From positions 21,376 to 49,249 of the forward strand of contig DIAL01000018.1 of NCBI GenBank assembly GCA_002414705.1: a stretch of DNA of 27,874 nt, read 5' to 3'. The position numbers and the translations under genes were made by a program. The notes under the pieces were generated by a model. The model had not been told where the DNA came from, searched no databases, and was given only the letters and a program-made list of their open reading frames with translations. This DNA is from Flavobacteriaceae bacterium UBA5079 (GTDB lineage Bacteria; Bacteroidota; Bacteroidia; Flavobacteriales; Flavobacteriaceae). Positions 1 to 9,800 of this stretch are shown here, one piece after another (the first letter of the stretch is position 1; every line of letters begins with the position of its first letter).

Positions 1-357
1 GGGATTTTCTTTAAAACAAAGGACCCAAAAGCATCAAAAGACTGGTATAAAAAACATTTAGGTTTTAATACGGATGATTACGGCAGCACGTTTAAATGGA
101 AAGATGACCATGGGAACGATTGCACCACACAATGGAGTCCATTTCCAGAAGACACCAAATATTATGAACCTTCAAAAAAAGAGTTCATGTTTAATTATCG
201 AGTAGAAAATTTAGTGGACCTTTTAAAAATATTAAAAGAAGAGGGTGTTACCATTGTTGGCGACATGGAAGAATATGAATACGGGAAATTTGGCTGGATT
301 CTGGATAATGATGGCAATAAAATTGAACTTTGGGAACCTATAGATAGTGCGTTGTAA
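1..357 (+). CDS. VOC family (glyoxalase/bleomycin-resistance fold) protein, 3' part
   Basis: The gene runs in from the left edge; 118 codons and a TAA stop at 355-357 are visible. The protein has the vicinal-oxygen-chelate pattern: a GIFFKTKDP beginning, DWYKKHLGF, a central strand (FMFNYRVENL), a helix with LKEEGV, and the closing GKFGWILDNDGNKIELWEP, where the Glu before LW is the usual metal ligand of the family. Only the first few residues appear to be missing. Members of this group are small cytoplasmic metal-dependent enzymes or binding proteins, and the substrate cannot be told from sequence. It converges on the minus-strand gene that ends 4 bp away. Family placement is firm; function is open. 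Confidence 0.85.
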   Translation, partial: GIFFKTKDPKASKDWYKKHLGFNTDDYGSTFKWKDDHGNDCTTQWSPFPEDTKYYEPSKKEFMFNYRVENLVDLLKILKEEGVTIVGDMEEYEYGKFGWILDNDGNKIELWEPIDSAL

Positions 358-361
358 AGAA

Positions 362-1375
362 CTAATCCGTTCCTAGTTGAAAATCCAATGGTAAGGTGTC
401 TGCAATACGTTGTTTCCCAAAATAACCTGTAAAAATAAGTCCATCCACTGGTGTATGATTCCCATTCAAATCTAAATAAAAATAGGTGTCCTTACTTGTG
501 ATTGTAGATTGGTTATGGATATCATTATTATAAACAACACGTAACGGTTTAAATAAGCGCACTTGAAATAACTCTGGGTTATCTGTTGCATACACACTTA
601 TAAAATTCTCTGGTGGCACTTCCTGACCGTTTAGCAGTAATTTAAACTTGTTTTTTACTAATTTACCTCGTAATAAGGCACGCATAAAATGCATAACAGA
701 GCCTTTATAAGCCTGATTTCTACGCTTTATAATGCGTTTATTTGTTACACCTGATGTATAAAAAGATGTGCCAGCATAATAGACGCTTGTTGGATAAAAA
801 TCTTCAAGATTATTGCTAATTTTATAGGTAACTTCAAAATCTTGCAGGTCGTAAGAAATTTGATATTTTAAATTCCCGTTTAAAATAATTAAAGGTGCTT
901 TTGTTGAAGCAACTAATTTGTTTTCTGCTTCTAAAAATTGTAAAATGAGCACCTCTTCATTCAAAATCTTACAAGATAAAGCGTTGTCAGTTTGTCCAAA
1001 AAAGTAAGCTTTAAAATCTTTAAGTTTTCGAGCTCTGGACCACGAATCCTTGGATTCTAAAAACACTTCATTTAAAGTGCTTATATCTTCGACTAAAAAA
1101 ATGGTTAGTTTTTCCTCGGTTGAATAATTGGAAATAACCTGCTTTTTATAACCTAAAAAAGAAACCACCAACGGACTATTGATGGAAGCAGATTTGGTTA
1201 TATTAAAAAGTCCATCCAAATCTGAAATAGTGCCAACGGTTGTATTATCAAAATATACAGAAGCACCTTCAATAGGCACATTGGTTTTAGAGTCAACAAT
1301 AACACCTGAAATCTCTTGAGAAAAAGATTTAAAAAAACAAAAAATGAAAATTATATAGAAAAAACTAGCTCTCAT
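362..1375 (-). CDS. Secreted carboxypeptidase-regulatory-like domain protein
   Basis: A 337-residue exported protein. Residues 1-20 form a signal peptide ending in FSQ, a typical flavobacterial signal peptidase I site. Residues about 21-95 are a CarboxypepD_reg-like beta-sandwich (EISGVIVDSKTNVPIEGASV, then DLDGLFNI and VSFLGYKK), the domain also found at the N-terminus of TonB-dependent receptors. The rest (around WSRARKLKDFKAYFFG and later) matches a conserved Bacteroidetes-only region of unknown role with no recognisable catalytic motif, and no barrel or plug is present. Its ATG overlaps the last 11 bp of the acyltransferase gene, so it is probably translationally coupled and is the last gene of the minus-strand cluster. 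A periplasmic or outer-membrane location is inferred. Confidence 0.8.
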   Translation of the reverse strand: MRASFFYIIFIFCFFKSFSQEISGVIVDSKTNVPIEGASVYFDNTTVGTISDLDGLFNITKSASINSPLVVSFLGYKKQVISNYSTEEKLTIFLVEDISTLNEVFLESKDSWSRARKLKDFKAYFFGQTDNALSCKILNEEVLILQFLEAENKLVASTKAPLIILNGNLKYQISYDLQDFEVTYKISNNLEDFYPTSVYYAGTSFYTSGVTNKRIIKRRNQAYKGSVMHFMRALLRGKLVKNKFKLLLNGQEVPPENFISVYATDNPELFQVRLFKPLRVVYNNDIHNQSTITSKDTYFYLDLNGNHTPVDGLIFTGYFGKQRIADTLPLDFQLGTD

Positions 1376-3194
1376 TTTGTTCGGAAAGCTTACGTTCCAA
1401 TTCGGCCTGAAACTCTTCCATGACTGGTTTTACAGTGCTTTCGGGTAAATCGGCAATTTTTATATACATTAAACCATCTACCGAATTATTAAATAACGGA
1501 TCCACATTAAAAGCCACTAATCTGGCATTTTGCTTAATATATTTTTTAAGTAAAACGGGTAAACGTAAAGCACCTGGCTCTACCTCGTCAATAATTTTAT
1601 CGAACTTGTTTAAATCGGCTTCAGCTTCATCAAATACAAAATCCTTGTCGGCATCCTTCAGTTTTACTTTAAACTCTTTTTTAGGATGCACGTATTGCGC
1701 CACATAAGGATCATAATAATGAGATTTCATAAACTCAATCATTAACGATTTAGAGAAATTTGTAAACTGGTTACTAATGCTCACGCCTCCTATTAAATAC
1801 TTATGTTCTGGATAACGTAATGTGGTATGCACAATACCCTTCCAAAGCAGAAATAAAGGCATGGGTTTTTGCTGATAGCTTTTTATAATAAACGCACGAC
1901 CCATTTCTATGGATTGGCTCATCATTTTATAAAGTTCGGGTTCAAAACGGAACAAATCCTGTAGGTAAAAACCATCAATCCCGAATTTTTTAAAAATTTG
2001 AGACCCTAAACCCATTCTGTAGGCACCAACCAGAATATTCTCATCAGAATCCCATAGAAACATGTGGTGATAATAGGTATCAAACGCATCTAAATCTATA
2101 GCTTCATTTGTTCCCTCGCCTACTTCACGAAAAGTTATTTCACGTAGTCTACCTATTTCCTGAATAATATTCGGGATTTGGGAAGCTGGAGCTAAAAACA
2201 CCTCGTAGTTTTTACTTTGCAGAAGTCGGCAATCATCTTCACGCAAAGCATCTACCTCTTTCGTCATCAACTTTTTATCTACCTGACCAACAATGCGTTT
2301 AGGTGGTTTTGGTAATTTTAATTTGGGCGGAAAATTACTTAACAGATTATCTTTTTCATCAAAAGAATTGGACAACATGTAGGTTTTTCGTCTTAAAAAT
2401 TCTGAAAATCCTTCTAAAGTTGAATGTTCGTTTTGATCATTAACAGATATAGGTCTACCGATTCTAACCTTAATAGTTCGGCGTTTTTGTGTCAGTAATT
2501 CACTTGGTAATTTTGCGGTTCTAAACGTATCACTAATTTTTGATAATTTATAAAACAGCTGACTATTTTTGGCATGAAAATAAATAGGAACAACAGGCAC
2601 ATTCGCTTTTTGAATAAGCTTAATTGCAGCAGGTTCCCAAGGTTTATCTACCACCAATTTACCATCCCGATACGTGGATACTTCTCCTGCTGGAAAAACA
2701 CCTAATGGATGACCTTCACGTAAATGTAAAATGGCATTTTTAAATCCTGCAATACTTGACTGCACATCTTTTTTGTCTTCAAAAGGATTTACAGGCATAA
2801 TGTAGGGCTTCAAAGGCTCAATCCTATTCAATAAAAAATTAGCGATTATTTTAAAATCTTTGCGTTGTTCTAACATCAATTTTAAAAGCAAAATACCATC
2901 AATCCCTCCTAATGGATGATTGGAAACGGTAATAAAAGGACCTTCCTTTGGTAGGCGTTTTAGGTCTTCTTCTGGAATATCGAATTTTATCTGAAATTCA
3001 TCTAAAATACTATCTAGGAATTCTAAATCTGATAAATGTTTATTACGATTATAAATGGCATTTAAGGTGGATATTTTCAACAACTTCATTAAACCCCAAC
3101 CTGCAAACGTGCCTATAAAGCCATATTTGTCCAATTGAATTGCTTTCGCAACTTCTTTTGCGGTTACTAGTCCCTTATCTGTTTCTTTACTCAT
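1365..3194 (-). CDS. Bifunctional OlsF-like acyltransferase (PlsC-like plus hemolysin/OlsB-like GNAT)
   Basis: A 609-residue two-domain protein. Residues about 80-260 are a PlsC-type acyltransferase: NHPLGGID at 92-99 is the His-Asp catalytic motif (spaced H-x5-D here), FPAGE at 167-171 corresponds to the FPEG block, and VPVVPIYF at 199-206 is the last block. Residues about 325-500 match the OlsB/hemolysin-like acyltransferase fold: FREVGEGTN, a DxDxFDxYYxHxFLWD stretch at 368-382, then VGAYRMG. Known OlsF proteins carry this order and make ornithine lipids, the C-terminal half N-acylating the amino acid and the N-terminal half O-acylating the lyso form. Bacteroidetes relatives may use glycine instead. 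The protein probably acts at the inner membrane. It lies 23 bp downstream of aspartate kinase. Domain calls are firm; the amino acid acceptor is not determined. Confidence 0.82.
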   Translation of the reverse strand: MSKETDKGLVTAKEVAKAIQLDKYGFIGTFAGWGLMKLLKISTLNAIYNRNKHLSDLEFLDSILDEFQIKFDIPEEDLKRLPKEGPFITVSNHPLGGIDGILLLKLMLEQRKDFKIIANFLLNRIEPLKPYIMPVNPFEDKKDVQSSIAGFKNAILHLREGHPLGVFPAGEVSTYRDGKLVVDKPWEPAAIKLIQKANVPVVPIYFHAKNSQLFYKLSKISDTFRTAKLPSELLTQKRRTIKVRIGRPISVNDQNEHSTLEGFSEFLRRKTYMLSNSFDEKDNLLSNFPPKLKLPKPPKRIVGQVDKKLMTKEVDALREDDCRLLQSKNYEVFLAPASQIPNIIQEIGRLREITFREVGEGTNEAIDLDAFDTYYHHMFLWDSDENILVGAYRMGLGSQIFKKFGIDGFYLQDLFRFEPELYKMMSQSIEMGRAFIIKSYQQKPMPLFLLWKGIVHTTLRYPEHKYLIGGVSISNQFTNFSKSLMIEFMKSHYYDPYVAQYVHPKKEFKVKLKDADKDFVFDEAEADLNKFDKIIDEVEPGALRLPVLLKKYIKQNARLVAFNVDPLFNNSVDGLMYIKIADLPESTVKPVMEEFQAELERKLSEQNES

Positions 3195-3217
3195 TTACTA
3201 AACGATCATTAATACTT

Positions 3218-4468
3218 TTAAACGGTAATCATTTGCATGGTTTGTTGCGCTAATTGCTTCATTAAAACCGTTTTACCTTCTTCTAATTGTGCTACTGCTT
3301 CCGAATTGTAATGCCTGATTGTGTATAAAGATACATTTTCATGGCAAGTTACCTTAAATTTTGCTTTTAAATGTTGTAGTAATTTATCAAGGTTATGATA
3401 AATATCGTCTACACAAACTGAAAAACTAATAGCTGAATTTTGAATAACATCTACTTTCATTTTATACAAATGCAACAAATTGAAAATATCACTGATGTTT
3501 TCTTCCACAATATAAGAGAAATCTAAAGACGATAAAGAAATTAAAATCTGATTACGTTTTAAAATAAAGCAAGGAATTTCAGGTTCTATTCCTTTGCCTT
3601 TTCCAACACAGGTTCCTGGATTTTTTGGATTTAAAAACGATTTTACATACAACGGAATTTCCTTACGCTGTAAAGGCTGTAAGGTTTTTGGATGAATTAC
3701 AGAAGCACCATAAAATGCTAATTCAATGGCCTCACGATAGGAAATATTGTTGAGCAATTGGGCGTTTTCAAAATAACGCGGATCCGCATTTAATACACCT
3801 GGAACATCTTTCCAAATCGTTACACTCTCGGCATTTAAACAATAGGCAAAAATGGCTGCTGTATAATCACTTCCCTCACGACCTAAAGTTGTGGTAAAAT
3901 TATTGGCGTCACTACCTAAAAATCCTTGGGTAATATTCAGTTTATTTTTATTAAAAAGTGTCGTAATTTGTGTTTGTGTATCCAACCAGTTTACATTGGC
4001 ACGACGATAATAACTATCGGTTTTTATAAATTCTCGAACATCCAACCAATTGTTTTCAAAACCAACTTCGTTGAGATATGCGCTAATAATAATAGTTGAA
4101 GCTAGCTCACCATAACCGATAGCTTGGTCGTAAACAAAATTATAGTCAGGCGATTTATTGCGGTCGAAGAAAGCGGCTAGCTCATCGAATAGTTTAGATA
4201 CTTTATTAAAAATGACATGGTTTTCATTTTCAAATAAATCGAGTAAAATGGCATTATGGAATTTTCGCACTTCTTGTAGCGAACTCTGTAATTCGGCTTT
4301 GTTATCAAAATAATTTCCAATAACACCTTCCATGGCATTCGTCATTTTACCCATGGCAGATACAACAATCAACGTGTGTTCGTGACCCGTTTCTTGTAAA
4401 ACAGTTACTAAATTTTTAACGCCTTGCGCATCTTTAACCGATGCTCCACCAAATTTAAATACTTGCAT
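3218..4468 (-). CDS. lysC: Aspartate kinase (monofunctional)
   Basis: Phosphorylates L-aspartate to 4-aspartyl phosphate, the first step to lysine, threonine and methionine. The protein opens with MQVFKFGGASV, the KFGG nucleotide-binding signature of aspartokinases, and continues with VVSAMGKMT, the GYGELAS block and GREGSDYTAA, followed by the WKDVPGV region and HPKTLQPL. The C-terminal ~110 residues should form the short regulatory ACT region, and no homoserine dehydrogenase is fused. I start it at the ATG at 4468. A longer reading frame reaches 4540, but it overlaps the preceding GNAT gene and its extra residues have no family match. The GNAT stop codon ends one base before this ATG, so the two are almost certainly co-transcribed. 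The gene symbol is by function; the paralogue class is uncertain. Confidence 0.92.
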   Translation of the reverse strand: MQVFKFGGASVKDAQGVKNLVTVLQETGHEHTLIVVSAMGKMTNAMEGVIGNYFDNKAELQSSLQEVRKFHNAILLDLFENENHVIFNKVSKLFDELAAFFDRNKSPDYNFVYDQAIGYGELASTIIISAYLNEVGFENNWLDVREFIKTDSYYRRANVNWLDTQTQITTLFNKNKLNITQGFLGSDANNFTTTLGREGSDYTAAIFAYCLNAESVTIWKDVPGVLNADPRYFENAQLLNNISYREAIELAFYGASVIHPKTLQPLQRKEIPLYVKSFLNPKNPGTCVGKGKGIEPEIPCFILKRNQILISLSSLDFSYIVEENISDIFNLLHLYKMKVDVIQNSAISFSVCVDDIYHNLDKLLQHLKAKFKVTCHENVSLYTIRHYNSEAVAQLEEGKTVLMKQLAQQTMQMITV

Positions 4469-4469
4469 G

Positions 4470-4949
4470 TTATATGTTTGATAGGTATTTTTGAATTGCT
4501 TTTTCGTTAAGATGCACCACATCCCAATCGCGCATAACATGAGCGCCTTTTTGTTCGTAAAATGTTATAGCTGGCTCATTCCAATCCAAAACTTCCCAAG
4601 ATATACGTTTTACACCTAATTGCTGTCCATACTTTACCACCTCGTTTAATAAAATAGTACCAATGCCTTGTCCACGAACGTTTTGACTAACTACTAAATC
4701 TTCTAAATGCAAAACGGCACCTTTCCATGTAGAATAGCGCATGTAAACTAACGCAATACCTACAATATTATTTTGAATTTCTGCTACAAAACAATGAAAA
4801 GCTGGTTTTTTGCCAAAGCCATCACGCTCTAAATCGGCGACTGTTACCTCAACTGCATTTGGTTCTTTTTCAAAAATAGCTAATTCGGTTATCAGTTTTA
4901 AAACCGCTTTCATATCGTCTTTTTGTGCTTTCCGAACTGAAATACTCAT
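4470..4949 (-). CDS. GNAT N-acetyltransferase, SSAT/thialysine-acetyltransferase-like
   Basis: A 159-residue single GNAT domain. The acetyl-CoA loop is RGQGIG at 92-97. The surrounding blocks FEKEP (26-30), LEDLVV (82-87), WEVLDWNEPAITFY (118-131) and the YSTWKG stretch closely resemble spermidine/spermine N1-acetyltransferases and the related thialysine acetyltransferases, including the Tyr at 131 that acts as general acid in that family. Likely substrates are a polyamine or a lysine analogue, but specificity cannot be read from sequence. It is the first gene of the minus-strand cluster and is divergent from fbp. Its stop codon sits one base before the aspartate kinase ATG, which suggests coupling without proving a shared pathway. 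Confidence 0.88.
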   Translation of the reverse strand: MSISVRKAQKDDMKAVLKLITELAIFEKEPNAVEVTVADLERDGFGKKPAFHCFVAEIQNNIVGIALVYMRYSTWKGAVLHLEDLVVSQNVRGQGIGTILLNEVVKYGQQLGVKRISWEVLDWNEPAITFYEQKGAHVMRDWDVVHLNEKAIQKYLSNI

Positions 4950-4964
4950 ACCTTAATTTTGGTG

Positions 4965-4972
4965 TAAATATA
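4965..4972 (-). promoter_or_regulatory. Possible -7 element for the GNAT-lysC cluster
   Basis: On the minus strand the bases read TATATTTA, a match to the Bacteroidetes -7 consensus TAnnTTTG except for the last base. It lies 15 bp upstream of the GNAT ATG. No good -33 TTG is seen at the expected distance, so support is weak. Confidence 0.35.
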
Positions 4973-5016
4973 GTTTAAACTTGGCTATTTAGACATATAT
5001 AAATTTGACGAAAACG

Positions 5017-5045
5017 TTGTAGTTTCCTAAAAAATACGATATTTG
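5017..5045 (+). promoter_or_regulatory. Candidate fbp promoter (-33 TTG / -7 GATATTTG)
   Basis: TTG at 5017-5019 is followed after 18 bp by GATATTTG at 5038-5045, one mismatch from the Bacteroidetes -7 consensus TAnnTTTG. Transcription would begin near 5052, giving a leader of about 16 nt before the fbp ATG at 5068. Confidence 0.5.
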
Positions 5046-5067
5046 CACAAACCATACACGCGACTAC

Positions 5068-6075
5068 ATGTCAAGAAAAAATCAAACATTAGGTGAATTT
5101 ATTATTGAAAATCAATCGTCTTTTAAATATTCTTCAGGTGAATTATCCCGATTGATTAACTCCATTCGTTTAGCCGCAAAAGTGGTTAATTATGAAGTTA
5201 ACAAAGCTGGTTTAGTGGATATTATTGGCGCAGTAGGCGAAACCAATATTCAAGGTGAAGACCAACAAAAATTGGATGTTTATGCTAATGATAAGTTTAT
5301 TCAAACTTTAACGAACAGAAATATTGTTTGTGGAATTGCGAGTGAAGAAGAAGACGATTTTATTACTATTAACAGTCAAGATGAAAACAATAATAACAAA
5401 TATGTGGTTTTAATTGACCCGTTGGATGGTTCTTCTAATATTGACGTTAACGTATCTGTTGGAACTATTTTTTCAGTTTATAGACGTGTTACACCAGTTG
5501 GAACACCTGTTAAATTGGAGGATTTTTTACAAAAAGGAAGTCAGCAAGTAGCAGCTGGTTATGTGGTTTATGGTACATCCACCATGTTGGTTTATACTAC
5601 AGGAGCAGGCGTTAACGGATTTACATTAAATCCTGCTATTGGCACATTTTACTTATCACATCCAAACATGATGTTTCCAGAAGACGGGAAAATATATTCT
5701 GTAAACGAAGGCAACTATATTCACTTTCCTCAAGGTATTAAAAACTACATAAAATATTGCCAAATGGAAGAAGGTGATAGACCATATACCTCTCGTTATA
5801 TTGGCTCATTAGTTTCAGATTTTCATAGAAACATGATTAAAGGTGGCATTTATTTATATCCAAAAAGTTCAAAAACCTCTAACGGAAAATTGCGTTTATT
5901 ATATGAATGTAACCCTATGGCACTCTTAGCAGAACAAGCTAAAGGCAAAGCAAGCGATGGATTTAATCGTATTTTAGATATTGAACCAACCGAGTTACAC
6001 GAACGTGTACCTTTTATTTGTGGTAGTAAAAATATGGTTGAAAAAGCAGAAGAATTTATGCGTTTAGCCGAATAG
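5068..6075 (+). CDS. fbp: Class I fructose-1,6-bisphosphatase
   Basis: Hydrolyses fructose 1,6-bisphosphate to fructose 6-phosphate in gluconeogenesis, in the cytoplasm with Mg2+. The 335 residues match the usual class I length (about 330-340). Visible motifs are the N-terminal [18 protein letters not shown] at 63-70, the acidic metal-binding EEE at 93-95, [10 protein letters not shown] at 117-126 (the central metal-binding loop), [14 protein letters not shown] and GGIYLYP, and [13 protein letters not shown] with the C-terminal [10 protein letters not shown]. All expected metal and sugar-phosphate regions are present, so it should be active. It stands alone, with a candidate promoter just upstream and a shared terminator downstream. 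Confidence 0.97.
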   Translation: MSRKNQTLGEFIIENQSSFKYSSGELSRLINSIRLAAKVVNYEVNKAGLVDIIGAVGETNIQGEDQQKLDVYANDKFIQTLTNRNIVCGIASEEEDDFITINSQDENNNNKYVVLIDPLDGSSNIDVNVSVGTIFSVYRRVTPVGTPVKLEDFLQKGSQQVAAGYVVYGTSTMLVYTTGAGVNGFTLNPAIGTFYLSHPNMMFPEDGKIYSVNEGNYIHFPQGIKNYIKYCQMEEGDRPYTSRYIGSLVSDFHRNMIKGGIYLYPKSSKTSNGKLRLLYECNPMALLAEQAKGKASDGFNRILDIEPTELHERVPFICGSKNMVEKAEEFMRLAE

Positions 6076-6135
6076 AGCATACGTTTTAAAATCCCTGAAA
6101 TTTTAAAAAAACACATTTCATATCAAACAAAAAAT

Positions 6136-6164
6136 AAAAAAGCCACTTAAAAAGTGGCTTTTTT
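6136..6164. terminator. Bidirectional intrinsic terminator between fbp and the TerB-like gene
   Basis: An 8-bp perfect stem, AGCCACTT (6141-6148) with AAGTGGCT (6152-6159), has a 3-nt AAA loop. It is flanked by an A-run on the left and a T-run on the right, so it can end transcripts from both convergent genes. Confidence 0.9.
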
Positions 6165-6184
6165 ATAAATTATAATACAGAATC

Positions 6185-6616
6185 TTAACGATTCATATTT
6201 TTCATTTCTTCAACAAACGTATCTAAATCTACACCATTACTAACAAGCGTTAAAGCTTTATCAATTACATATTTTACGTTTTCAGATGAAAAACCAAGTC
6301 CTATTGCTATTTTACGTAATACAACCTCTTCATGATCTCCTTTAATATGATCCACATGTACCATACGTGACAAATCAAACAAACGCTCCAAACGTCTATC
6401 ATAAGATGTTGGTGGATTAATTGGGTGCGATTGATAATCTTTCAAAATCGTTTTGTAATCGGCTTCACTTATGTCTAAGTTTCTTGCTAAACGATCTAAA
6501 AACGCTTTCTCTTCATCGGTAATAATACCATCATCCATAGCAACTCTTACTATAGCTGCAAAATGATCTTCGTTGCGTTTTTTAAATCCGCTATCAAATA
6601 AATCTGAAAATGACAT
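6185..6616 (-). CDS. TerB-like (tellurite-resistance/DjlA N-terminal type) helical protein
   Basis: A 143-residue soluble, fully helical protein. Residues about 17-135 match the TerB fold: two helical repeats, each with an acidic loop (AMDDGIITDEEKAFLDRLA at 26-44; the second around HIKGDHEEVVLRKIAIGLG). The conserved DG-IT-xEE pattern is the likely metal-binding site of the family. Despite the name, stand-alone TerB-like proteins are widespread and are not evidence of tellurite resistance, and no TerA/C/D/E gene is nearby. It is transcribed alone, convergent with fbp. The cellular role is unknown; the fold is fairly sure. Confidence 0.8.
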   Translation of the reverse strand: MSFSDLFDSGFKKRNEDHFAAIVRVAMDDGIITDEEKAFLDRLARNLDISEADYKTILKDYQSHPINPPTSYDRRLERLFDLSRMVHVDHIKGDHEEVVLRKIAIGLGFSSENVKYVIDKALTLVSNGVDLDTFVEEMKNMNR

Positions 6617-6652
6617 ATCTTTTTTGTTTTAATTCCCAACATTTAGGGACTG

Positions 6653-6660
6653 CAAATATA
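6653..6660 (-). promoter_or_regulatory. Candidate -7 element for the TerB-like gene
   Basis: The minus strand reads TATATTTG, an exact match to TAnnTTTG, 37 bp upstream of the ATG. No clear TTG is found 17-23 bp further upstream, so the -33 box is weak or absent. Confidence 0.45.
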
Positions 6661-6801
6661 AATAAAGTTACCACTCTTTAAAATATAAATTTTTCTTTTT
6701 TAAAAGGTAGATTTTATTCTTAAAATTCGCCTACCAAACAAAATGACTAAATTAAAAAGACTTACAACTCCACAAAAATAAAGTTTAAGATGTGTAATTA
6801 G

Positions 6802-6809
6802 TATATTTG
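6802..6809 (+). promoter_or_regulatory. Candidate -7 element for mfd
   Basis: TATATTTG is an exact match to the Bacteroidetes -7 consensus. It overlaps the TTG at 6807 that opens the longest mfd reading frame, so that TTG cannot be in the transcript if this promoter is used. The mapped start would lie near 6816. No good -33 TTG is seen. Confidence 0.5.
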
Positions 6810-6827
6810 CATAAAATACAATTGCTT

Positions 6828-9800
6828 TTGAGTACATCCATCCTCTCGCAAACATATGCACAGGCTTTGCAAACGCAAAATCTGCATACTGCCATTGCCC
6901 AAAATGAAAACCGCACCCATTTAAAAGGGCTTGTTGGCTCTGCTTTTTCATTCGTAATTAGTGAAACTTTTAAACAAGCAGATAAGCCATTTTTACTTGT
7001 TTTTAATGATAAGGAAGAAGCGGCTTTTTACCTCAACGATTTGGAAGCCATGTTGAATGATAAAGATGTGCTTTTTTATCCAGGTAGTTACAGACGACCG
7101 TATCAAATTGAAGAAACTGATAATGCCAATGTTTTATTACGTTCGGAAGTTTTAAACCGGATCAATTCACGCAAAAAACCAGCCATTATAATCACGTATC
7201 CAGATGCGCTTTTTGAAAAAGTAGTGACACGAAGAGAGCTAGAAAAAAACACACTCAAAATTTCGGTGAATGATAATCTATCCATCGATTTTGTAAACGA
7301 AGTCCTTTTCGAATATAAGTTTAAACGTGTTGATTTTGTAACTGAACCAGGTGAATTTTCCGTGCGTGGTGGAATTGTAGATGTCTTTTCATTTTCGCAT
7401 GATGAACCCTACCGAATTGAATTTTTTGGTGATGATGTAGATAGCATTCGAACGTTTGATGTGGAAACGCAATTGTCCACCGATCAGATTAAGAAAATAA
7501 CCATAATCCCTAATGTTGCTAATAAATTATTAGATGAAAGCCGACAAAGTTTCTTAAAATATATTGCACAAAAAACCGTCGTTTTTACCAAAAATGCCGA
7601 ACTGGTTTTTGATAGGATTGACGACTTTTACAGTAAAGCAGAACACGCTTTTAAAAACCTATCATCAGAACTGAAACATGCCGAGCCCGAAGAATTATTC
7701 TGCAACGCAACAGAATTAAAAAAGCAGTTACTCGATTTTAATATAATTGAGTTTGGAAGTAAAGCCGTTTTCTGTCATTCAGAGCGAAGCGAAGAATCTA
7801 TAATTACGTTTAACACCACACCTCAACCCGCTTTTAATAAGCAATTCAATTTACTAATTGATGATTTAAACCTGCATCACGACAAAGGTTACACCAATTA
7901 TATTGCCTGTGTTAGTGAGCAGCAGGCCAAACGGTTTCATGATATTTTTGATGATGCTGAAGCCACGGTTCATTATAAAACCATTGTTTTATCCTTATAT
8001 CAAGGTTTTGTAGACCATGAAAATAAAATAACGTGTTATACAGATCATCAAATATTTGAGCGCTATCATAAATTTCATTTAAAGAATGGCTATGCAAAAA
8101 AGCAAGCTATTACTTTAAAGGAATTGACCAATTTAGATATTGGTGATTATGTCACGCATATTGATCATGGTATTGGACGCTTTGGAGGTCTTCAAAAAAT
8201 AGATGTAGAAGGCAACAAACAAGAGGCTATAAAATTAATTTATGGTGAACGCGATATTTTATATTTAAGTATTCATTCGCTTCACAAAATTACCAAGTTT
8301 AACGGTAAAGATGGCAAACCGCCTAAAGTTTACAAATTAGGAAGTAAAGCTTGGAAAACGCTTAAAGCAAAAACGAAGTCACGTGTTAAAGAAATTGCCT
8401 TCAATTTAATTCAGGTTTATGCCAAGCGAAAGTTAGAAAAGGGTCACCAATATCATCCAGACAGCCACATGCAACATGAACTGGAAGCCTCGTTTATTTA
8501 TGAAGACACACCAGACCAAAGCACAGCTACTGCAGATGTAAAAGCTGACATGGAAAGCCAACGCCCTATGGATCGACTCGTTTGTGGTGATGTTGGTTTT
8601 GGTAAAACGGAAGTCGCCATTCGTGCTGCTTTTAAAGCGGTTGATAACGGAAAACAAGTCGCAATCCTGGTGCCAACAACCATTTTGGCGTATCAACATT
8701 CCAGAACATTTAAAGAACGCTTAAAAGATTTTCCTGTGACTGTGGATTATCTCAACCGTTTCAGAACGGCTAAAGAGAAACGCGAAACATTAGCCAATCT
8801 TGAATCTGGTGCTGTAGATATTATTATCGGCACGCATCAGCTCGTAAATAAAAATGTGAAATTTAAAGATTTAGGCTTGCTGATTGTGGATGAAGAACAA
8901 AAATTTGGTGTTGCCGTAAAAGAGAAGCTAAAAACCTTGAAAGATAATGTAGATGTTCTAACATTAACTGCTACACCAATTCCAAGAACTTTGCAGTTTA
9001 GCTTAATGGCAGCGCGCGATTTATCGGTTATTACAACACCTCCTCCAAACAGACACCCAATAGAAAGTCACGTTATTCGGTTTACTGAAGAAAGCATTCG
9101 TGATGCTGTAACTTATGAAATTCAGCGTGGTGGGCAGATATTTTTTATCCATAACCGTATTGAAAACATCAAGGAAGTAGCCGGTATGATTCAGCGGTTA
9201 GTACCTGATGCTAAAATTGGCATTGGTCATGGTCAAATGGAAGGGAAAAAACTCGAGCAATTAATGCTGGCTTTTATCAATGGTGAATTTGATGTACTGG
9301 TCAGCACTACAATTATTGAAAGTGGTTTAGATGTTCCAAATGCAAACACTATTTTTATAAATAATGCCAATAATTTTGGATTGAGTGATTTGCACCAAAT
9401 GCGTGGTCGTGTTGGTCGAAGTAACAAAAAAGCGTTTTGTTATTTCATTACACCTGAATATTCCGCAATGACCGAAGATGCTAGAAAACGGATTACAGCT
9501 TTGGAGCAATTTAGCGAATTAGGTAGCGGTTTTAATATTGCTATGAAAGATTTAGAAATTCGTGGAGCTGGTGATTTATTAGGTGGTGAGCAAAGCGGAT
9601 TTATTAACGACATTGGTTTTGACACGTATCAGAAAATTCTAAACGAAGCTATAGATGAATTGAAAGAAACCGAATTCAAGGATTTATATGAAGATGATGG
9701 TAAAGAAAAAGAATACGTAAAAGATATTACGATTGATAGTGATTTTGAATTGCTATTTCCAGATGATTATGTAAACAATATTGCCGAACGTTTAAATTTA

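Noticed and set aside
1420..1707. Plus-strand 95-codon open frame opposite the acyltransferase gene
   Set aside because: It is antisense to a well-supported gene, with no signal, motif or promoter of its own.
4469..4540. N-terminal extension of the aspartate kinase to 4540
   Set aside because: It overlaps the GNAT gene and its residues have no counterpart in aspartokinases, whose chains start at the MxxFKFGG segment.
6185..6616. Tellurite resistance locus
   Set aside because: Only a single TerB-like domain is present; none of the other ter genes are in the window.
8433..8699. Two overlapping minus-strand frames opposite the mfd Walker A region
   Set aside because: They mirror a strongly conserved coding segment and show no independent support.
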